A stretch of 64,000 bases of DNA from Caulobacter segnis (GCF_019931575.1 NZ_CP082923.1:4030001-4094000); one strand, 5' to 3'; shown: positions 1 through 9,753, counted from the stretch's first letter. Notes: generated from the sequence alone by a model not told the origin. Translations and numbers: made by a program.

Positions 1-1
1 C

Positions 2-643
2 GAGGACGGCCGCCCCCTGCCCGACCACGAGGTGCGCGACCAGTGCAGCTCGATGCTGGCGGCGGGCTTCGAGACCACCTCGCGGCTGCTGTTCTGGGCG
101 ACCTATCTTCTGGCCCTGGACCCGGCGACGCAGGACCGCGTCCGCGCCGAGGTCCAGGCCTTCCCGGCCGCGCGCGTGGCCGGCCTGGACGACCTCAAGG
201 CCTGGCCGCTGATGCGGTCGGTGCTGTTCGAGACCCTGCGGCTCTATCCCGCCGCCCCGACCTTCGGCCGCCAGGCCCTGGTCGATGGCGAGGTGCTGGG
301 CCATCCGATCCAGGCTGGCGGCTCGGTCACCATCAGCCCGTGGCTGATGCACCGGCACCGCAAGCTGTGGGACGCCCCGACCGCCTTCCGGCCCGAGCGC
401 TTCATCGACCAGGCCCATCCCTGGGGCCACGAGGCCTTCATCCCGTTCGGCGCGGGCCCGCGCGTCTGCATCGGGGCCGGCTTCGCCCTGGCGGAGGCCC
501 AGATCGTGCTGGCCAGCCTGTTGGCGCGGTTCCGGCTGGCCATGGCCGACGAGCGGCCCGTGCTGCCCAAGGCCTCGATCACTCTGGGGCCCGACCACGA
601 ACCCGAGTTCGTTCTGGAGCCGATCCTGCAAGCGCAGACTTAG
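2..643 (+). CDS. Cytochrome P450, C-terminal part (5' end outside window)
   Basis: Heme-thiolate monooxygenase; about the last 213 residues are present and the reading frame is open to the window edge, so the true start lies upstream. Counting from the in-frame GTG at position 32, the I-helix oxygen-activation motif AGFETTS is at residues 11-17, the K-helix ExxR (ETLR) at 67-70, and the heme-binding loop FGAGPRVCIG places the proximal Cys at 146. All core C-terminal P450 signatures are intact, so this is a functional enzyme cut by the window, not a pseudogene. The substrate cannot be read from the sequence. An OsmC-family gene follows 68 bases downstream on the same strand. Confidence 0.93.
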   Translation, partial: EDGRPLPDHEVRDQCSSMLAAGFETTSRLLFWATYLLALDPATQDRVRAEVQAFPAARVAGLDDLKAWPLMRSVLFETLRLYPAAPTFGRQALVDGEVLGHPIQAGGSVTISPWLMHRHRKLWDAPTAFRPERFIDQAHPWGHEAFIPFGAGPRVCIGAGFALAEAQIVLASLLARFRLAMADERPVLPKASITLGPDHEPEFVLEPILQAQT

Positions 644-711
644 ATGGGCGCGGCCTTGATGCCGGTGCTAGGAAGCGCGAGCTTCCGCCCATCGCTTCAG
701 GGGATCTCCGC

Positions 712-1137
712 ATGACCGACGCCGTCCACACCCGCCCGTTCGCCACGGCCACCGACACCGGCAGCGGCGGCCTGCAGACCTTCGTCACGGCGGGGCCGTC
801 GACGATCGTGGCCGACATCTCGGTCGCCCAGGGCGGGCTGGACCTGGGGCCCGACCCGCACGAGCTGGTCGCCGCCGGCCTGGCGGCCTGCACCAGCATG
901 ACCCTGCGGCTCTACGCCAACCAGAAGGGCTGGGAGATCAGCGCCATGCACGTCGAGGTCTTCTCGCACTTTGACGCCGACCAGACCCCGCACGAGCGCT
1001 TCGAGCGGATCATCACCCTCGAAGGCAACCTCAACGACGACCAGCGCGAGCGCCTGTTCCAGATCGCCGACAAGTGCCCGATCCACAAGCTGCTGACGGC
1101 GGGGGCCAGGGTGGTGACGACGGTGGGCGGGGAGTGA
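712..1137 (+). CDS. OsmC family peroxiredoxin-like protein
   Basis: A 141-residue OsmC/Ohr-fold protein. The two redox cysteines of the family are visible: C60 in LAACTSMTLRLYA and C122 in DKCPIHKLL. Family members reduce organic hydroperoxides with a Cys pair; the C-terminal DKCPIHK motif fits the YhfA/OsmC branch rather than Ohr proper. The frame is open well upstream, but that part is a shadow of the P450 in another frame. The ATG at 712 gives the normal family N-terminus and is preceded by GGGGATCTCC. It may be cotranscribed with the P450. Activity is inferred from family, not shown. Confidence 0.88.
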   Translation: MTDAVHTRPFATATDTGSGGLQTFVTAGPSTIVADISVAQGGLDLGPDPHELVAAGLAACTSMTLRLYANQKGWEISAMHVEVFSHFDADQTPHERFERIITLEGNLNDDQRERLFQIADKCPIHKLLTAGARVVTTVGGE

Positions 1138-1145
1138 GGATCCCG

Positions 1146-1295
1146 CCCCTCTCTCCTCCCCCTTAGGGGGAGGGGGACCGGCGAACGCCGGTGGAGGGGG
1201 CTTTGGGGCGCTGAACGTCAGAACCGCTTGCGCGGACCCCCTCCGTCTCGATGCGTATTCGCATCGATCCACCTCCCCCTAATGGGGAGGAGGGC
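1146..1295. repeat. Intergenic inverted repeat, GGGGGAG-type mosaic element
   Basis: The gap between two convergent genes is filled by two C/G-rich blocks in inverted orientation. The left block (about 1146-1200) and right block (about 1237-1295) each contain a CTCCCCC...GGGGGAG hairpin followed by a second short hairpin and a GGAGGGGG tract. The short hairpin is ACCGGCGAACGCCGGT on the left and GATGCGTATTCGCATC on the right. Similar blocks occur at 4744-4905, 13035-13060 and 61111-61222, so this is a dispersed element. It probably also acts as a bidirectional terminator. Confidence 0.65.
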
Positions 1296-2344
1296 TAAAA
1301 CCCGTACAGCGCCTTGTACTCCGCGTCCTTGCCCGCGATCTGCCGCGCGCAGTCGACCATCACCTTGGCCTGTTTCCAGGTCGCGTCGTCCTGCATCTTG
1401 CCGTCGAGCATGGCCACGCCGGTGCCGTCCGGCATCGCCTCCAGGATGCGCTTGGCGAAGGCGACCTCGTCGGGGGCGGGGCTGAACACCGTCTTGGCGA
1501 TGGCGATCTGGCTGGGGTGCAGGCTCCAGGCGCCGGCGCAGCCCATCAGGAAGGCGTTGCGGAACTGCTGCTCGCAGGCCACGGGATCGTCGATGGCGCC
1601 GAACGGGCCATAGAACGGCTTGATACCATGGGCGGCGCAGGCGTCGACCATCTTGGCGAAGGTGTAGTGCCAGAGATCCTGCTGCACGGACACGCGCGGC
1701 GATCCGTCCGCATGCGGATCCTCGATGACGCGGTAGCCCGGATGGCCGCCGCCGACCCGGGTGGTCTTCATCGCCCGGCTGGCGGCCAGGTCGGCCGGGC
1801 CGAGTGAAATGCCCTGCATGCGCGGGCTGGCGCCGGCGATGGCCTCGACGTTCATCACCCCCTCGGCGGTCTCCAGGATGGCGTGCAGCAGGATCGGCCG
1901 GGTGACGCCGTGCTTGGCCTCCAGCGAGGCTAGCAACTGGTCCATGTAGAAGATGTCCCAGGGCCCCTCGACCTTGGGGACCATGATCACGTCGATCTTG
2001 TCGCCGGCCTTCTCGACGATGGTGGCGACCTCGTCCAGGTGCCAGGGCGAGTTCAGGCAGTTGATCCGGGTCCAGAAGCCGACGCCCAGCGCCTTGAAGT
2101 CGACCTCGCGCGACATCGCCACCAGCCCGGCCAGGGCCGCGCCCTTGGCGTCGGCGGGGATGGCGTCCTCCAGATTGGCCAGGATCACGTCGACGGTCGG
2201 GGCGATCTCGGCGACCTTGGCGCGGACCTTGTCCAGGTGCGGCGGCACGAAGTGGATCATCCGCTCCACGCGAGCGGGCGGCTCGCGATACGGCGTCGGC
2301 GCCCCGATGGCCAAGGGTTTGAAAAAGCCGCGCGCGGTTTTCAT
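1295..2344 (-). CDS. HpcH/HpaI aldolase/citrate lyase family protein (malyl-CoA lyase-like)
   Basis: A 349-residue CitE/Mcl-type C-C lyase. Landmarks are the Mg-binding loop [18 protein letters not shown], the strand [21 protein letters not shown] with the metal-binding Glu, and [11 protein letters not shown]. The extended C-terminal half with a tryptophan-rich segment is typical of L-malyl-CoA/beta-methylmalyl-CoA lyases, which cleave malyl-CoA to glyoxylate and acetyl-CoA. I chose the ATG at 2344 (MKTARGFF) over an upstream in-frame start because it matches the family N-terminus. No partner pathway genes are adjacent. The precise substrate (malyl-CoA or citramalyl-CoA) is open. Confidence 0.85.
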   Translation of the reverse strand: MKTARGFFKPLAIGAPTPYREPPARVERMIHFVPPHLDKVRAKVAEIAPTVDVILANLEDAIPADAKGAALAGLVAMSREVDFKALGVGFWTRINCLNSPWHLDEVATIVEKAGDKIDVIMVPKVEGPWDIFYMDQLLASLEAKHGVTRPILLHAILETAEGVMNVEAIAGASPRMQGISLGPADLAASRAMKTTRVGGGHPGYRVIEDPHADGSPRVSVQQDLWHYTFAKMVDACAAHGIKPFYGPFGAIDDPVACEQQFRNAFLMGCAGAWSLHPSQIAIAKTVFSPAPDEVAFAKRILEAMPDGTGVAMLDGKMQDDATWKQAKVMVDCARQIAGKDAEYKALYGF

Positions 2345-2380
2345 ATGATCGCACTCCCCGTTTTTTGTTCTGCCCAAGCC

Positions 2381-2472
2381 CGCTCATCCCCGCGAAAGCG
2401 GGGATCCAAGCGGAGCTGACCGAGGGCGCGCCTGATCTTCGGCTTGGGTCCCCGCTTTCGCGGGGATGAGCG
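2381..2472. repeat. Long inverted repeat with nested GAAA hairpins
   Basis: Two 30-base arms at 2381-2410 and 2443-2472 are reverse complements with one mismatch, separated by 32 bases. Each arm carries its own perfect hairpin, CCCCGCGAAAGCGGGG. The element sits upstream of the lyase gene and downstream of the MscS-type gene. The same arm design (GC stem around GAAA, followed by CCA or CCCAG) recurs at 57921-58039. It is probably a REP-type dispersed palindrome. Confidence 0.8.
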
Positions 2473-2544
2473 AAATTGGGAGCCATTTCGCAATTGCGAG
2501 AAGATTGCGGCGGCGCGGCATGAAGGTCAAGACTGACGCGCGGG

Positions 2545-3573
2545 TCAGGTCTTGCCCGCCGATGGCGGCGGGGGCCGGGGCGCCTCCTCCGGATCCTCGC
2601 GCTCGAGGTCGGCGGCGGCGTCGTTGCTGGAGCCTGGCTTGACCCGGGCGGCGGCCTTGCGGCGGCGGGCGGCGGGCTCCAGGCGCAGGCTGGTCAGGGC
2701 GTCCTCGCCCTCTTCTCCGAACAGCCCCCGAACGCGGATGTCGCGCTGCGGATAGGGGATCTCGATCCCCGCCCCGCGCAGCGCGTCGTCGATCAGCCAG
2801 GTATAGGCCGCGAAGATCGCCGCCGGGCGGCGCACGGCCTCGACGGTCGGCCAGACGATCAGCTCGAACTTCAGGGCGTGCTCGCCATAGCCGACCAGCC
2901 AGACCTGGGCGCGCCGGCTGGCGTCGTCGGGCGAGGTGAACGGCGCGGCCTTGGCGGCCTTCAGCACCGCCTCGCGCACCCTGTCCTTGTCGGCCCCGAA
3001 GGCGGTGACGAACGGCACGCGGATGCGGCGGTTGGTGCCGCGCAGGGTCCAGTTGATCACCTGGTCGTTCACCAGCACCGAGTTGGGCACGACGATGTCG
3101 GTGCTGTCGTTGGTGCGGATGCGGGTGGCGCGCGGGCCGATCTCGTGGACCACGCCACGCCCGCCGTTGGGCAGCTCGACGAAGTCGCCCACCGCCACCA
3201 GGCGCTCGAACACCAGGGAAACCCCCGAGGCGAAGTCCTTGATGATCCCCTGCAGGCCCAGGCCCACGCCGACGCCCAGGGCCCCGGCAAAGACGGTCAG
3301 CGAGGTCAGGTCCAGGCCCATGGTCGACAGGCCGGCCATCACCCCGATGATCACCAGGCCGTAGGTGGCGACCTTCTCGACGACGTACAGCGAGGCGGCG
3401 CTGCCCGCCGCCCGCTCGCGCAGCCGGCGCAGGCCCGCCGAGGTCAGCCGCGCGGCGATGATGGCGGCCACGACGATCAGCACCCCGGCCGCCAGCCCGC
3501 CGACCGTCACCGACGCCTTGCCCAGCTTCAGGAGTTCGAAGGAATCGAGCGTGCGAAGCGGGTTTGCGGCCAT
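2545..3573 (-). CDS. MscS-family mechanosensitive channel
   Basis: A 342-residue small-conductance mechanosensitive channel homologue of the inner membrane. Two transmembrane helices (about residues 20-45 and 65-85) precede the pore-lining TM3, a Gly/Ala-rich segment (TVFAGALGVGVGLGLQGIIKDF, about 93-115). The cytoplasmic beta domain follows with the conserved GDFVELPNGGRGVVHEIGPRAT block (about 147-168) and PNSVLV. The C-terminal ~50 residues are Pro/Lys/Arg-rich and probably disordered. The family releases solutes on hypo-osmotic shock. The ATG at 3573 starts MAANPLRTLDSFELLKLG. It is a monocistronic gene followed by the 2381-2472 inverted repeat. Confidence 0.9.
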   Translation of the reverse strand: MAANPLRTLDSFELLKLGKASVTVGGLAAGVLIVVAAIIAARLTSAGLRRLRERAAGSAASLYVVEKVATYGLVIIGVMAGLSTMGLDLTSLTVFAGALGVGVGLGLQGIIKDFASGVSLVFERLVAVGDFVELPNGGRGVVHEIGPRATRIRTNDSTDIVVPNSVLVNDQVINWTLRGTNRRIRVPFVTAFGADKDRVREAVLKAAKAAPFTSPDDASRRAQVWLVGYGEHALKFELIVWPTVEAVRRPAAIFAAYTWLIDDALRGAGIEIPYPQRDIRVRGLFGEEGEDALTSLRLEPAARRRKAAARVKPGSSNDAAADLEREDPEEAPRPPPPSAGKT

Positions 3574-3635
3574 GGGTGGGAGTGTGCGGGAAGGTCGCGC
3601 GAAGGATCAAGGGTCCTGCGCGCCATGCCCCCGCC

Positions 3636-4634
3636 CTACCGCACCCAGTTCACCGCCACCGCCGGCGTCACCGAGGCCGTCGTGTTGCGCCCCGCCGGCA
3701 CGATCCGCGCGCCGACGATCACCCCGACGCTGGGGCTGAAATTGTATTCCACCGCCGGGGCCAGGATCAGCGCCTCGCTGACCGGATAGCGGCGCTCGAA
3801 GGCCGCGCCGTCCAGCTGGCCCGTGACCTTGGTCGAGGCGTCGCGCTGCCAGCCGATGTCCATGGCGGCCACCCAGTTGCGGGTGAGGCTGTATTCGAAG
3901 GCCAGGTTGACCAGGAAACTGTCGCCCGGCTGGGCCTTGCCGGCGAACCCCTTGGCCGTGCCGTAGACGCTGGCGCCCTTGAGCCTGGCGGTGTCCGAGC
4001 GGGTGTAGGCCACGTTCAGCCGCGTGCGCAGGATGCGGCCGTTCGGGGTCCAGAAATAGTATTGCGAGTTGACGCCGAGGGTCGTGGCGTAGGCGCCGCT
4101 GCCGAAGCCGTCGTTGGGCCGCTCGTCCAGGCCGTCGTGGCGGCCGATAGGCAGGTTCTCCTGCAGCATGACCGAGAGGGTCGGGACGCGGCCGCCTTCC
4201 TTGTACTGGGTCAGGCGGTACTGGACCTGGGCGGTCAGGTCGCCGATCCCCAGCCCCTGGCTCCAGCGTCCGCCCGCGCGGCGATAGCCCAGGTGCGGGA
4301 TGAAGCCGGCGGTCAGGGTGTCGGTGACGCCGTACAGCATGTAGGCCGACGAGCCGATGTTGTCGGCGTCCGGGGCGCCGTGGCGCTTGCCGTCGGCGTC
4401 GAAGCGACCGTACGGCTTGGCGTCGTAGAGATAGGGCTCGAACAGGATATGACCCTTGGGCAGGGTCGAGGCGCCGGACGCCAGCAGCGGCCCGGTCCAC
4501 CAGGCGTCGTCCAGGCTCTGGCGTTCCGGATTGGGGCGTTGAGGATCGAGGCTTGGGGGCGCGTCGGCCAGGGCCGGCGGGGCCAGGGTCAGAAAGGCCG
4601 TCGCCAGGGCGGCGCGGCGGATGGTCCAGCTCAT
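3636..4634 (-). CDS. Outer-membrane beta-barrel protein of unknown substrate
   Basis: A 332-residue secreted protein with a clear signal peptide (MSWTIRRAALATAFLTLAPPALA). The mature part alternates polar and hydrophobic residues and is rich in aromatic and Gly residues (GHILFEPYLYDAKPYGRF, YMLYGVTDTLTAGFIPHLGYRR, VEYNFSPSVGVIVGARIVPAGR). This is the look of a transporter-like outer-membrane barrel such as the phenol-degradation MetA-like family. The start at 4634 has a GGAGG box 7 bases upstream, better than the in-frame ATG at 4655. Function is not recognisable beyond barrel topology. Confidence 0.75.
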   Translation of the reverse strand: MSWTIRRAALATAFLTLAPPALADAPPSLDPQRPNPERQSLDDAWWTGPLLASGASTLPKGHILFEPYLYDAKPYGRFDADGKRHGAPDADNIGSSAYMLYGVTDTLTAGFIPHLGYRRAGGRWSQGLGIGDLTAQVQYRLTQYKEGGRVPTLSVMLQENLPIGRHDGLDERPNDGFGSGAYATTLGVNSQYYFWTPNGRILRTRLNVAYTRSDTARLKGASVYGTAKGFAGKAQPGDSFLVNLAFEYSLTRNWVAAMDIGWQRDASTKVTGQLDGAAFERRYPVSEALILAPAVEYNFSPSVGVIVGARIVPAGRNTTASVTPAVAVNWVR

Positions 4635-4743
4635 GGAGGTCCTCCCGATCAGCATCGCCGCCGCCTTAGGGCGCGTTCGGTCGCGACGCCGCCCGGAACT
4701 TGCGGCAGGACGATCCCGATGCTGTCAGCAGGCCTTTTGGTCG

Positions 4744-4905
4744 CCCTTCTCCCCCTGCGGGAGAAGGTGGCCCGGAGGGCCGGATGAGGGGTCGCGTCAA
4801 CGAGAACCGCCGCGACAGCTGTTCGGCTGTAACGGCGGTTATGGCTTTCAACCCCTCACCCGACCGCCTGCGGCGGCCACCCTCTCCCGCAAGGGGAGAG
4901 GGAGT
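4744..4905. repeat. Intergenic imperfect inverted repeat with central hairpin
   Basis: Between divergently read neighbours, a left block (4744-4795) and a right block (about 4851-4905) are imperfect reverse complements of about 50 bases. Each contains a CTCTCCC/GGGAGA hairpin and a GTGGCC...GGATGAGGGG-like tail. The centre holds a perfect stem AACCGCCG (4805-4812) with CGGCGGTT (4833-4840), enclosing a smaller CAGCTGTTCGGCTG palindrome. It belongs to the same G/C-block repeat family as 1146-1295 and 61111-61222. Confidence 0.65.
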
Positions 4906-4908
4906 CTT

Positions 4909-6045
<1,137 letters not shown>

Positions 6046-6128
6046 TCACCGACATGAAGGAATTTCACGGCCGATGTCGGAACGGTCGCTCCGGTTTCGT
6101 CCTAGGATCGCGACAACGGAGGACGCCC

Positions 6129-6611
6129 ATGCCCAAGATCACCCCGTTCCTGTGGTTCGACAACCAGGCCGAGGAGGCCGCCAAGCTGTATGTCTCGATC
6201 TTCCCGAACGCGCGGATCATCGACGTCGCCTACTATCCCGGCGAGGCGCCCGGCGGCGGCAAGCCGGGCAAGGTGATGACCGTGGCCTTCGAGATCGACG
6301 GCCAGAAGATCACCGCTCTCAACGCCGGCCCGACGTTCAAGCTGGACGAGGCCTTTTCGTTCGTCATCGACTGCGACGGCCAGGACGAGGTCGATCACTA
6401 TTGGAACGCCCTCACCGCCGATGGCGGGCAGGAGAGCCAGTGCGGCTGGCTGAAGGACCGATACGGCCTGTCGTGGCAGGTCACGCCGCGCCAGCTGATC
6501 GAGGCGACCACCAGCCCGGACCGCGAGGCCGCCGGCCGCGCCTTCCAGGCCATGATGGGCATGAAGAAGATTGACGTCGCCCAGATCCAGGCGGCGTTCC
6601 GGGGAGAGTAG
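6129..6611 (+). CDS. VOC-superfamily protein, PhnB/3-demethylubiquinone methyltransferase-like
   Basis: A 160-residue protein with the PhnB-type glyoxalase fold. It has the family start MPKITPFLWFDNQAEEAAKLYVSIFPNA, the central FEIDGQKITALNAGPTFKLDEAFSFVI, and the closing CGWLKDRYGLSWQVTPRQL. Members are widespread, often annotated as 3-demethylubiquinone-9 methyltransferase, but have no methyltransferase fold. The biochemical role is unknown. Start at 6129 follows an ACGGAGGA box. It stands alone between an aldo/keto reductase and a repeat-filled gap. Confidence 0.88.
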   Translation: MPKITPFLWFDNQAEEAAKLYVSIFPNARIIDVAYYPGEAPGGGKPGKVMTVAFEIDGQKITALNAGPTFKLDEAFSFVIDCDGQDEVDHYWNALTADGGQESQCGWLKDRYGLSWQVTPRQLIEATTSPDREAAGRAFQAMMGMKKIDVAQIQAAFRGE

Positions 6612-6644
6612 AACACCCCCACCATTCTCCCCCTAACATGCCTC

Positions 6645-6774
6645 CCTGGGCCTTGTGCCCAGGGCCCAGGTTTCAGCTGGCATGAAGGCGGCCAGGTGTT
6701 CGCTAGCGCTGACGGCGCACGGCTCGCAAGCTCCCAGCCCAGCCGCGCCATGGGTCCTCGCCACAAGGGCGAGG
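6645..6774. repeat. Pair of related hairpins in inverted orientation
   Basis: Two 19-base hairpins share the CCTTGTG core in opposite orientation: CCTGGGCCTTGTGCCCAGG at 6645-6663 and CCTCGCCACAAGGGCGAGG at 6756-6774. They bracket about 90 bases with no coding signal, in a gap of 191 bases between convergent genes. It is probably another dispersed intergenic element and may terminate both genes. Confidence 0.55.
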
Positions 6775-6802
6775 AAGGCGGTGTTGTTTTAGCGTGTGAC
6801 TT

Positions 6803-8428
6803 CTAAACGCCGCTCTCCGCCTTCACCGGCATGTTCGCCCGGTAACGGAAATTGCTCAGCCGCGCCTCGCCCATCCCGGCGGCGTAGAGCCCGACGCGCA
6901 GGGCGAGGAACCCGCCGAACACGTTGTGGTGCAGGCCCGACACCTCCATCCGCGTGCCGTGGCGCGTCCAGGTCCGGCCGTTGTCGTACGAGTAGTGGAA
7001 GGTCACCACGTTCTCGACATTGCCGATCCGCAGCCGGACCTCGCGGACGTCGTGCGCGATCCGCGCCCAGGGCAGCTCCTCGGAATATTCGAAGATCTTC
7101 AGGGCCGTCGGGGTGAAGCCCAGGCCCACGAAGGCCTTGTGATTGTAGAACAGCAGGATCCCCGCCTCGGCCTCGCCAGACAGCGTGATCGTCACCTCGG
7201 TCTCGTACGAGCGGTCGCCGACCAGGCAGGTCAGCGGCGCAGAGTCGGCCGGCGAGGTCCCGCGCCCCGCCAGCCGCAGGCCGCCGGGGACGAAGGCCGC
7301 GCGGCCGGCCTCGTCGGGCTTGGGATCGTGGAAACTCCACTGCACGCCGAAGCGGTCCTTCGAGAAGTCGTCCGACAGGCCAGGCGCGGACGGTCCCGTC
7401 ACGCCTCCCTTGGGCTTGGGCAAGGGCTTGGAAAGGTCGCCGCCCAGGACCCGGAACCAGCCGTCGGCGGTCCACTCGACCGGCGCCAGCAGGGTCTGGC
7501 GGCCCAGGGTGCGGTAGCCGTTCTCGTAGCCGTGATAGACCATCCACCAGTCGCCGGCCGGCCCCTCGACCAGGCTGGCGTGGCCACGCGACCACCAGGG
7601 CTCGGCGGCGCTCCTTGTGCGGACCAGCGGGTTGCGCGGGCAGTGCTCCCAGGGCCCGTGGATCGAGCGCGAGCGGGCGGCGATGACCATGTGGCCGGTA
7701 GCCGGCCCGGCCGTGCCGCCGACGGCGGTGATCAGGTAGAACCAGCCGCCCCGCCGCAGCAGCTTGGGTCCCTCCGGCGCGAAGTTCTCGACCACCCAGT
7801 CGTCGGGATAACGCCAGGGCTCGTAGGCCTTCTCCAGCGGCCCGTCGGTCGCCAGGCCGTCGTCGGTCAGGCGGATCCTGCGCACGCCGTTGACGAACAG
7901 ATAGCGCCGGCCATCCTCGCCGACGACGTGGCCGGGATCGATGCAGCCCGAGATCTTCAGGTCGACGGGCTCACTCCACGGCCCCTCGATGCGGTCGGCC
8001 CAGATGGCGTAGATCGACCAGCCCTCGCCCTTCGGATCGGCCGGGATGTAGATGAAGTAGCGGCCATCGTGCTTGATCAGGTCGACCGCCCAGATGACCC
8101 CCAGCGGCTTGTGGAGCGCCGCCCCCACGGGGCTCCAGTTCACCAGGTCCGTCGATTTCCAGATCACCAGGCCGGGATACGAGAAGAACGACGAGAACGT
8201 CATGTAGTAGGTCCCGCCATCCTTCAGGATGGTCGGGTCCGGATGGTCGCCGCTGACGATCGGATTGCGGAACGTCCCGTCGCCCAGGTCCGCCTTGCGC
8301 TGGCCCCCGGCGCCGACGCCCCAGGTGGGAGCGCTGGCCGGCGCGGCGGGCGGCGCGGCCTCGGCCAGGGCGGGCAAGGCGGCCCCCGCCAGCAGGCCCT
8401 TGAACAGATGACGACGCGGCAGGGCCAT
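6803..8428 (-). CDS. Secreted glycoside hydrolase family 43
   Basis: A 541-residue GH43 enzyme with a leader containing RRHLF and a hydrophobic stretch, suggesting Tat or Sec export. The N-terminal five-bladed propeller shows the three family acids: Asp in GDHPDPTILK (general base), Asp in WAVDLIKHDG, and Glu in NFAPEGPKLLRRGGWFYLI (general acid). The C-terminal ~200 residues form a concanavalin-like beta-sandwich as in beta-xylosidases. The likely substrates are xylo- or arabino-oligosaccharides. A perfect 24-base palindrome 13 bases before the ATG points to control by a LacI-type repressor. No partner sugar genes adjoin. Confidence 0.9.
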   Translation of the reverse strand: MALPRRHLFKGLLAGAALPALAEAAPPAAPASAPTWGVGAGGQRKADLGDGTFRNPIVSGDHPDPTILKDGGTYYMTFSSFFSYPGLVIWKSTDLVNWSPVGAALHKPLGVIWAVDLIKHDGRYFIYIPADPKGEGWSIYAIWADRIEGPWSEPVDLKISGCIDPGHVVGEDGRRYLFVNGVRRIRLTDDGLATDGPLEKAYEPWRYPDDWVVENFAPEGPKLLRRGGWFYLITAVGGTAGPATGHMVIAARSRSIHGPWEHCPRNPLVRTRSAAEPWWSRGHASLVEGPAGDWWMVYHGYENGYRTLGRQTLLAPVEWTADGWFRVLGGDLSKPLPKPKGGVTGPSAPGLSDDFSKDRFGVQWSFHDPKPDEAGRAAFVPGGLRLAGRGTSPADSAPLTCLVGDRSYETEVTITLSGEAEAGILLFYNHKAFVGLGFTPTALKIFEYSEELPWARIAHDVREVRLRIGNVENVVTFHYSYDNGRTWTRHGTRMEVSGLHHNVFGGFLALRVGLYAAGMGEARLSNFRYRANMPVKAESGV

Positions 8429-8440
8429 GCGGAGAGGTCC

Positions 8441-8464
8441 GAGATTGATAGCGCTATCAATCTC
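8441..8464. promoter_or_regulatory. Perfect 24-bp palindrome, probable LacI-type operator
   Basis: A perfect inverted repeat centred on AGCGCT, with core TTGATAGCGCTATCAA, lies just upstream of the GH43 gene start at 8428. The central CG dyad and length match LacI-family operators; related AGCGCT-centred operators control xylose genes in Caulobacter. No regulator gene lies next to it, so a remote regulator is implied. Confidence 0.75.
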
Positions 8465-8500
8465 TAGAGAGGCGCTCCCGCGTCGTCCAGAAATACGGCC

Positions 8501-8722
8501 TCAGGCCTTCTTCACGAACTCGGTGCGCAGGACCAGGCCCTTCACCTTGTCGACATTGGCCTCGATCTCTTCGGGGTCGCCGGTCAGGCGGATCTTCTTG
8601 ACCACCGTGCCGCGCTTGAGCGTGACGCCGCCCGAGCCCTTGACCTTGAGGTCCTTGATCAGGGTGACGGTGTCGCCGTCGGCCAGGACATTGCCGTTGG
8701 AGTCGCGGGTTTCGTCGGACAT
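8501..8722 (-). CDS. PhnA C-terminal domain protein
   Basis: A 73-residue acidic/basic protein matching only the C-terminal SH3-like domain of PhnA/YjdM (DSNGNVLADGDTVTLIKDLKVKG, then GTVVKKIRLTGDPEEI). The N-terminal zinc ribbon of the E. coli protein is absent. A start at 8722 (MSDETRDSNGN) has GAGG five bases upstream and gives the usual short form; an upstream ATG at 8761 has no such support. Despite the PhnA name, a role in phosphonate use is not established. Confidence 0.85.
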   Translation of the reverse strand: MSDETRDSNGNVLADGDTVTLIKDLKVKGSGGVTLKRGTVVKKIRLTGDPEEIEANVDKVKGLVLRTEFVKKA

Positions 8723-8801
8723 GGAAGCCTCGTTCGGATCGGGCGCCATCGGCAAACCCACACACTAAGTACGGGCTTTCCTAAGGTTTTCCCGGCGCGG
8801 G

Positions 8802-9743
8802 TCAACCGGGCGTCTTCTTCCGCCCTCCGTCTGGGCGTCCCAGCGGGTGCTTGGTCTGGACGACCTGGGCCAGGTGTTCGCCGGCCACGTGGGTGTAGAT
8901 CTGGGTCGTGGCGATGTCGGCGTGGCCCAGCAGGGTCTGGATGACCCGCAGGTCCGCGCCGCCCTCCAGCAAATGGGTGGCGAAGGCGTGGCGCAGGACG
9001 TGCGGGCTGACCTTGGCGCGGTCGATGCCGGCGGCGATGGCGGCGTCTTCCAGCAGTTGCGAGACGCGCCGGGCGGTCAGCCGGCCGCCAGCCCCGCGCG
9101 AGGGGAACAGCCAGGGGCTCTCCTTACTCCCCTTGGCCAGGAAGGCTGGCCGCTGGACGAGATAGGCCTTCACCGCCGTGCGGGCCGCGTCGTTGAGGGG
9201 CGCCAGCCGCTCCTTGCCGCCCTTGCCCTTGACGATCAGGTAGGCCGGATCGCGCGCCAGGGCCGTCAGCGGCAGGGCCAGCAGCTCGGAGATCCGCAGA
9301 CCCGAGGCGTAGATCAGCTCGATAATGCAGGTCAGGCGCAAGCCCTGGGCCCCGTCCTTCTGGATGGCGGCGGCCAGCAGGCGCTCGATCTCCTGGCGCT
9401 CCAGCACCTTGGGCAGCGGGCGGCCGGCCTTGGGGGCGGCGACGCGGCGGGAGGGATCGTCCTGACGCCAGCCTTCGCCCAGCACGAAGCGGTAGAACTG
9501 GCGCACCGAGGAGCGGCGGCGGGCGGCGGTGGCCGGCGACAGGCCGCGCGCGCCCAGGTCCTGGAAATAGGCCTCGATGGTCTCGGCGGCGGCGTCGTCC
9601 AGGTCGTGGCCCGAGCGGGCGAGGAAGGCGCGGGCGTCTTCCAGGTCCTTGCCGTAGGCGGTCAGGGTGTTGCGGGCCGCCGCGCGCTCGACGGCCATCA
9701 TCTCGAGGAAGGCGTCGACCCAGCCGGCTCCCTTCGTGCTCAT
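8802..9743 (-). CDS. xerD: Site-specific tyrosine recombinase XerD
   Basis: A 313-residue tyrosine recombinase that, with XerC, resolves chromosome dimers at dif under FtsK control. The N-terminal SAM-like DNA-binding domain covers about residues 1-100. The catalytic set is complete: R150 (GLRISELL), K174 (KGKGGK), H248 and R251 (SPHVLRHAFATHLLEGG), H274 (LLGHADI) and nucleophile Y283 (TTQIYTHV). It is a chromosomal Xer protein rather than a phage integrase, because it sits in a housekeeping block beside aroK/aroB and no att-like repeats are seen. It is 10 bases downstream of the preceding minus-strand gene, so the two are probably cotranscribed. Confidence 0.95.
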   Translation of the reverse strand: MSTKGAGWVDAFLEMMAVERAAARNTLTAYGKDLEDARAFLARSGHDLDDAAAETIEAYFQDLGARGLSPATAARRRSSVRQFYRFVLGEGWRQDDPSRRVAAPKAGRPLPKVLERQEIERLLAAAIQKDGAQGLRLTCIIELIYASGLRISELLALPLTALARDPAYLIVKGKGGKERLAPLNDAARTAVKAYLVQRPAFLAKGSKESPWLFPSRGAGGRLTARRVSQLLEDAAIAAGIDRAKVSPHVLRHAFATHLLEGGADLRVIQTLLGHADIATTQIYTHVAGEHLAQVVQTKHPLGRPDGGRKKTPG

Positions 9744-9753
9744 CTGGCCGTGC

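Noticed and set aside
43..711. Upstream extension of the OsmC frame through the P450 gene
   Set aside because: The extension reads the P450 in another frame and is Arg/Gly/Pro-rich without any domain; the OsmC family start is at 712.
8802..9743. Phage-type integrase marking a genomic island
   Set aside because: The protein is XerD by catalytic layout and housekeeping context; no att repeats or phage genes are near.
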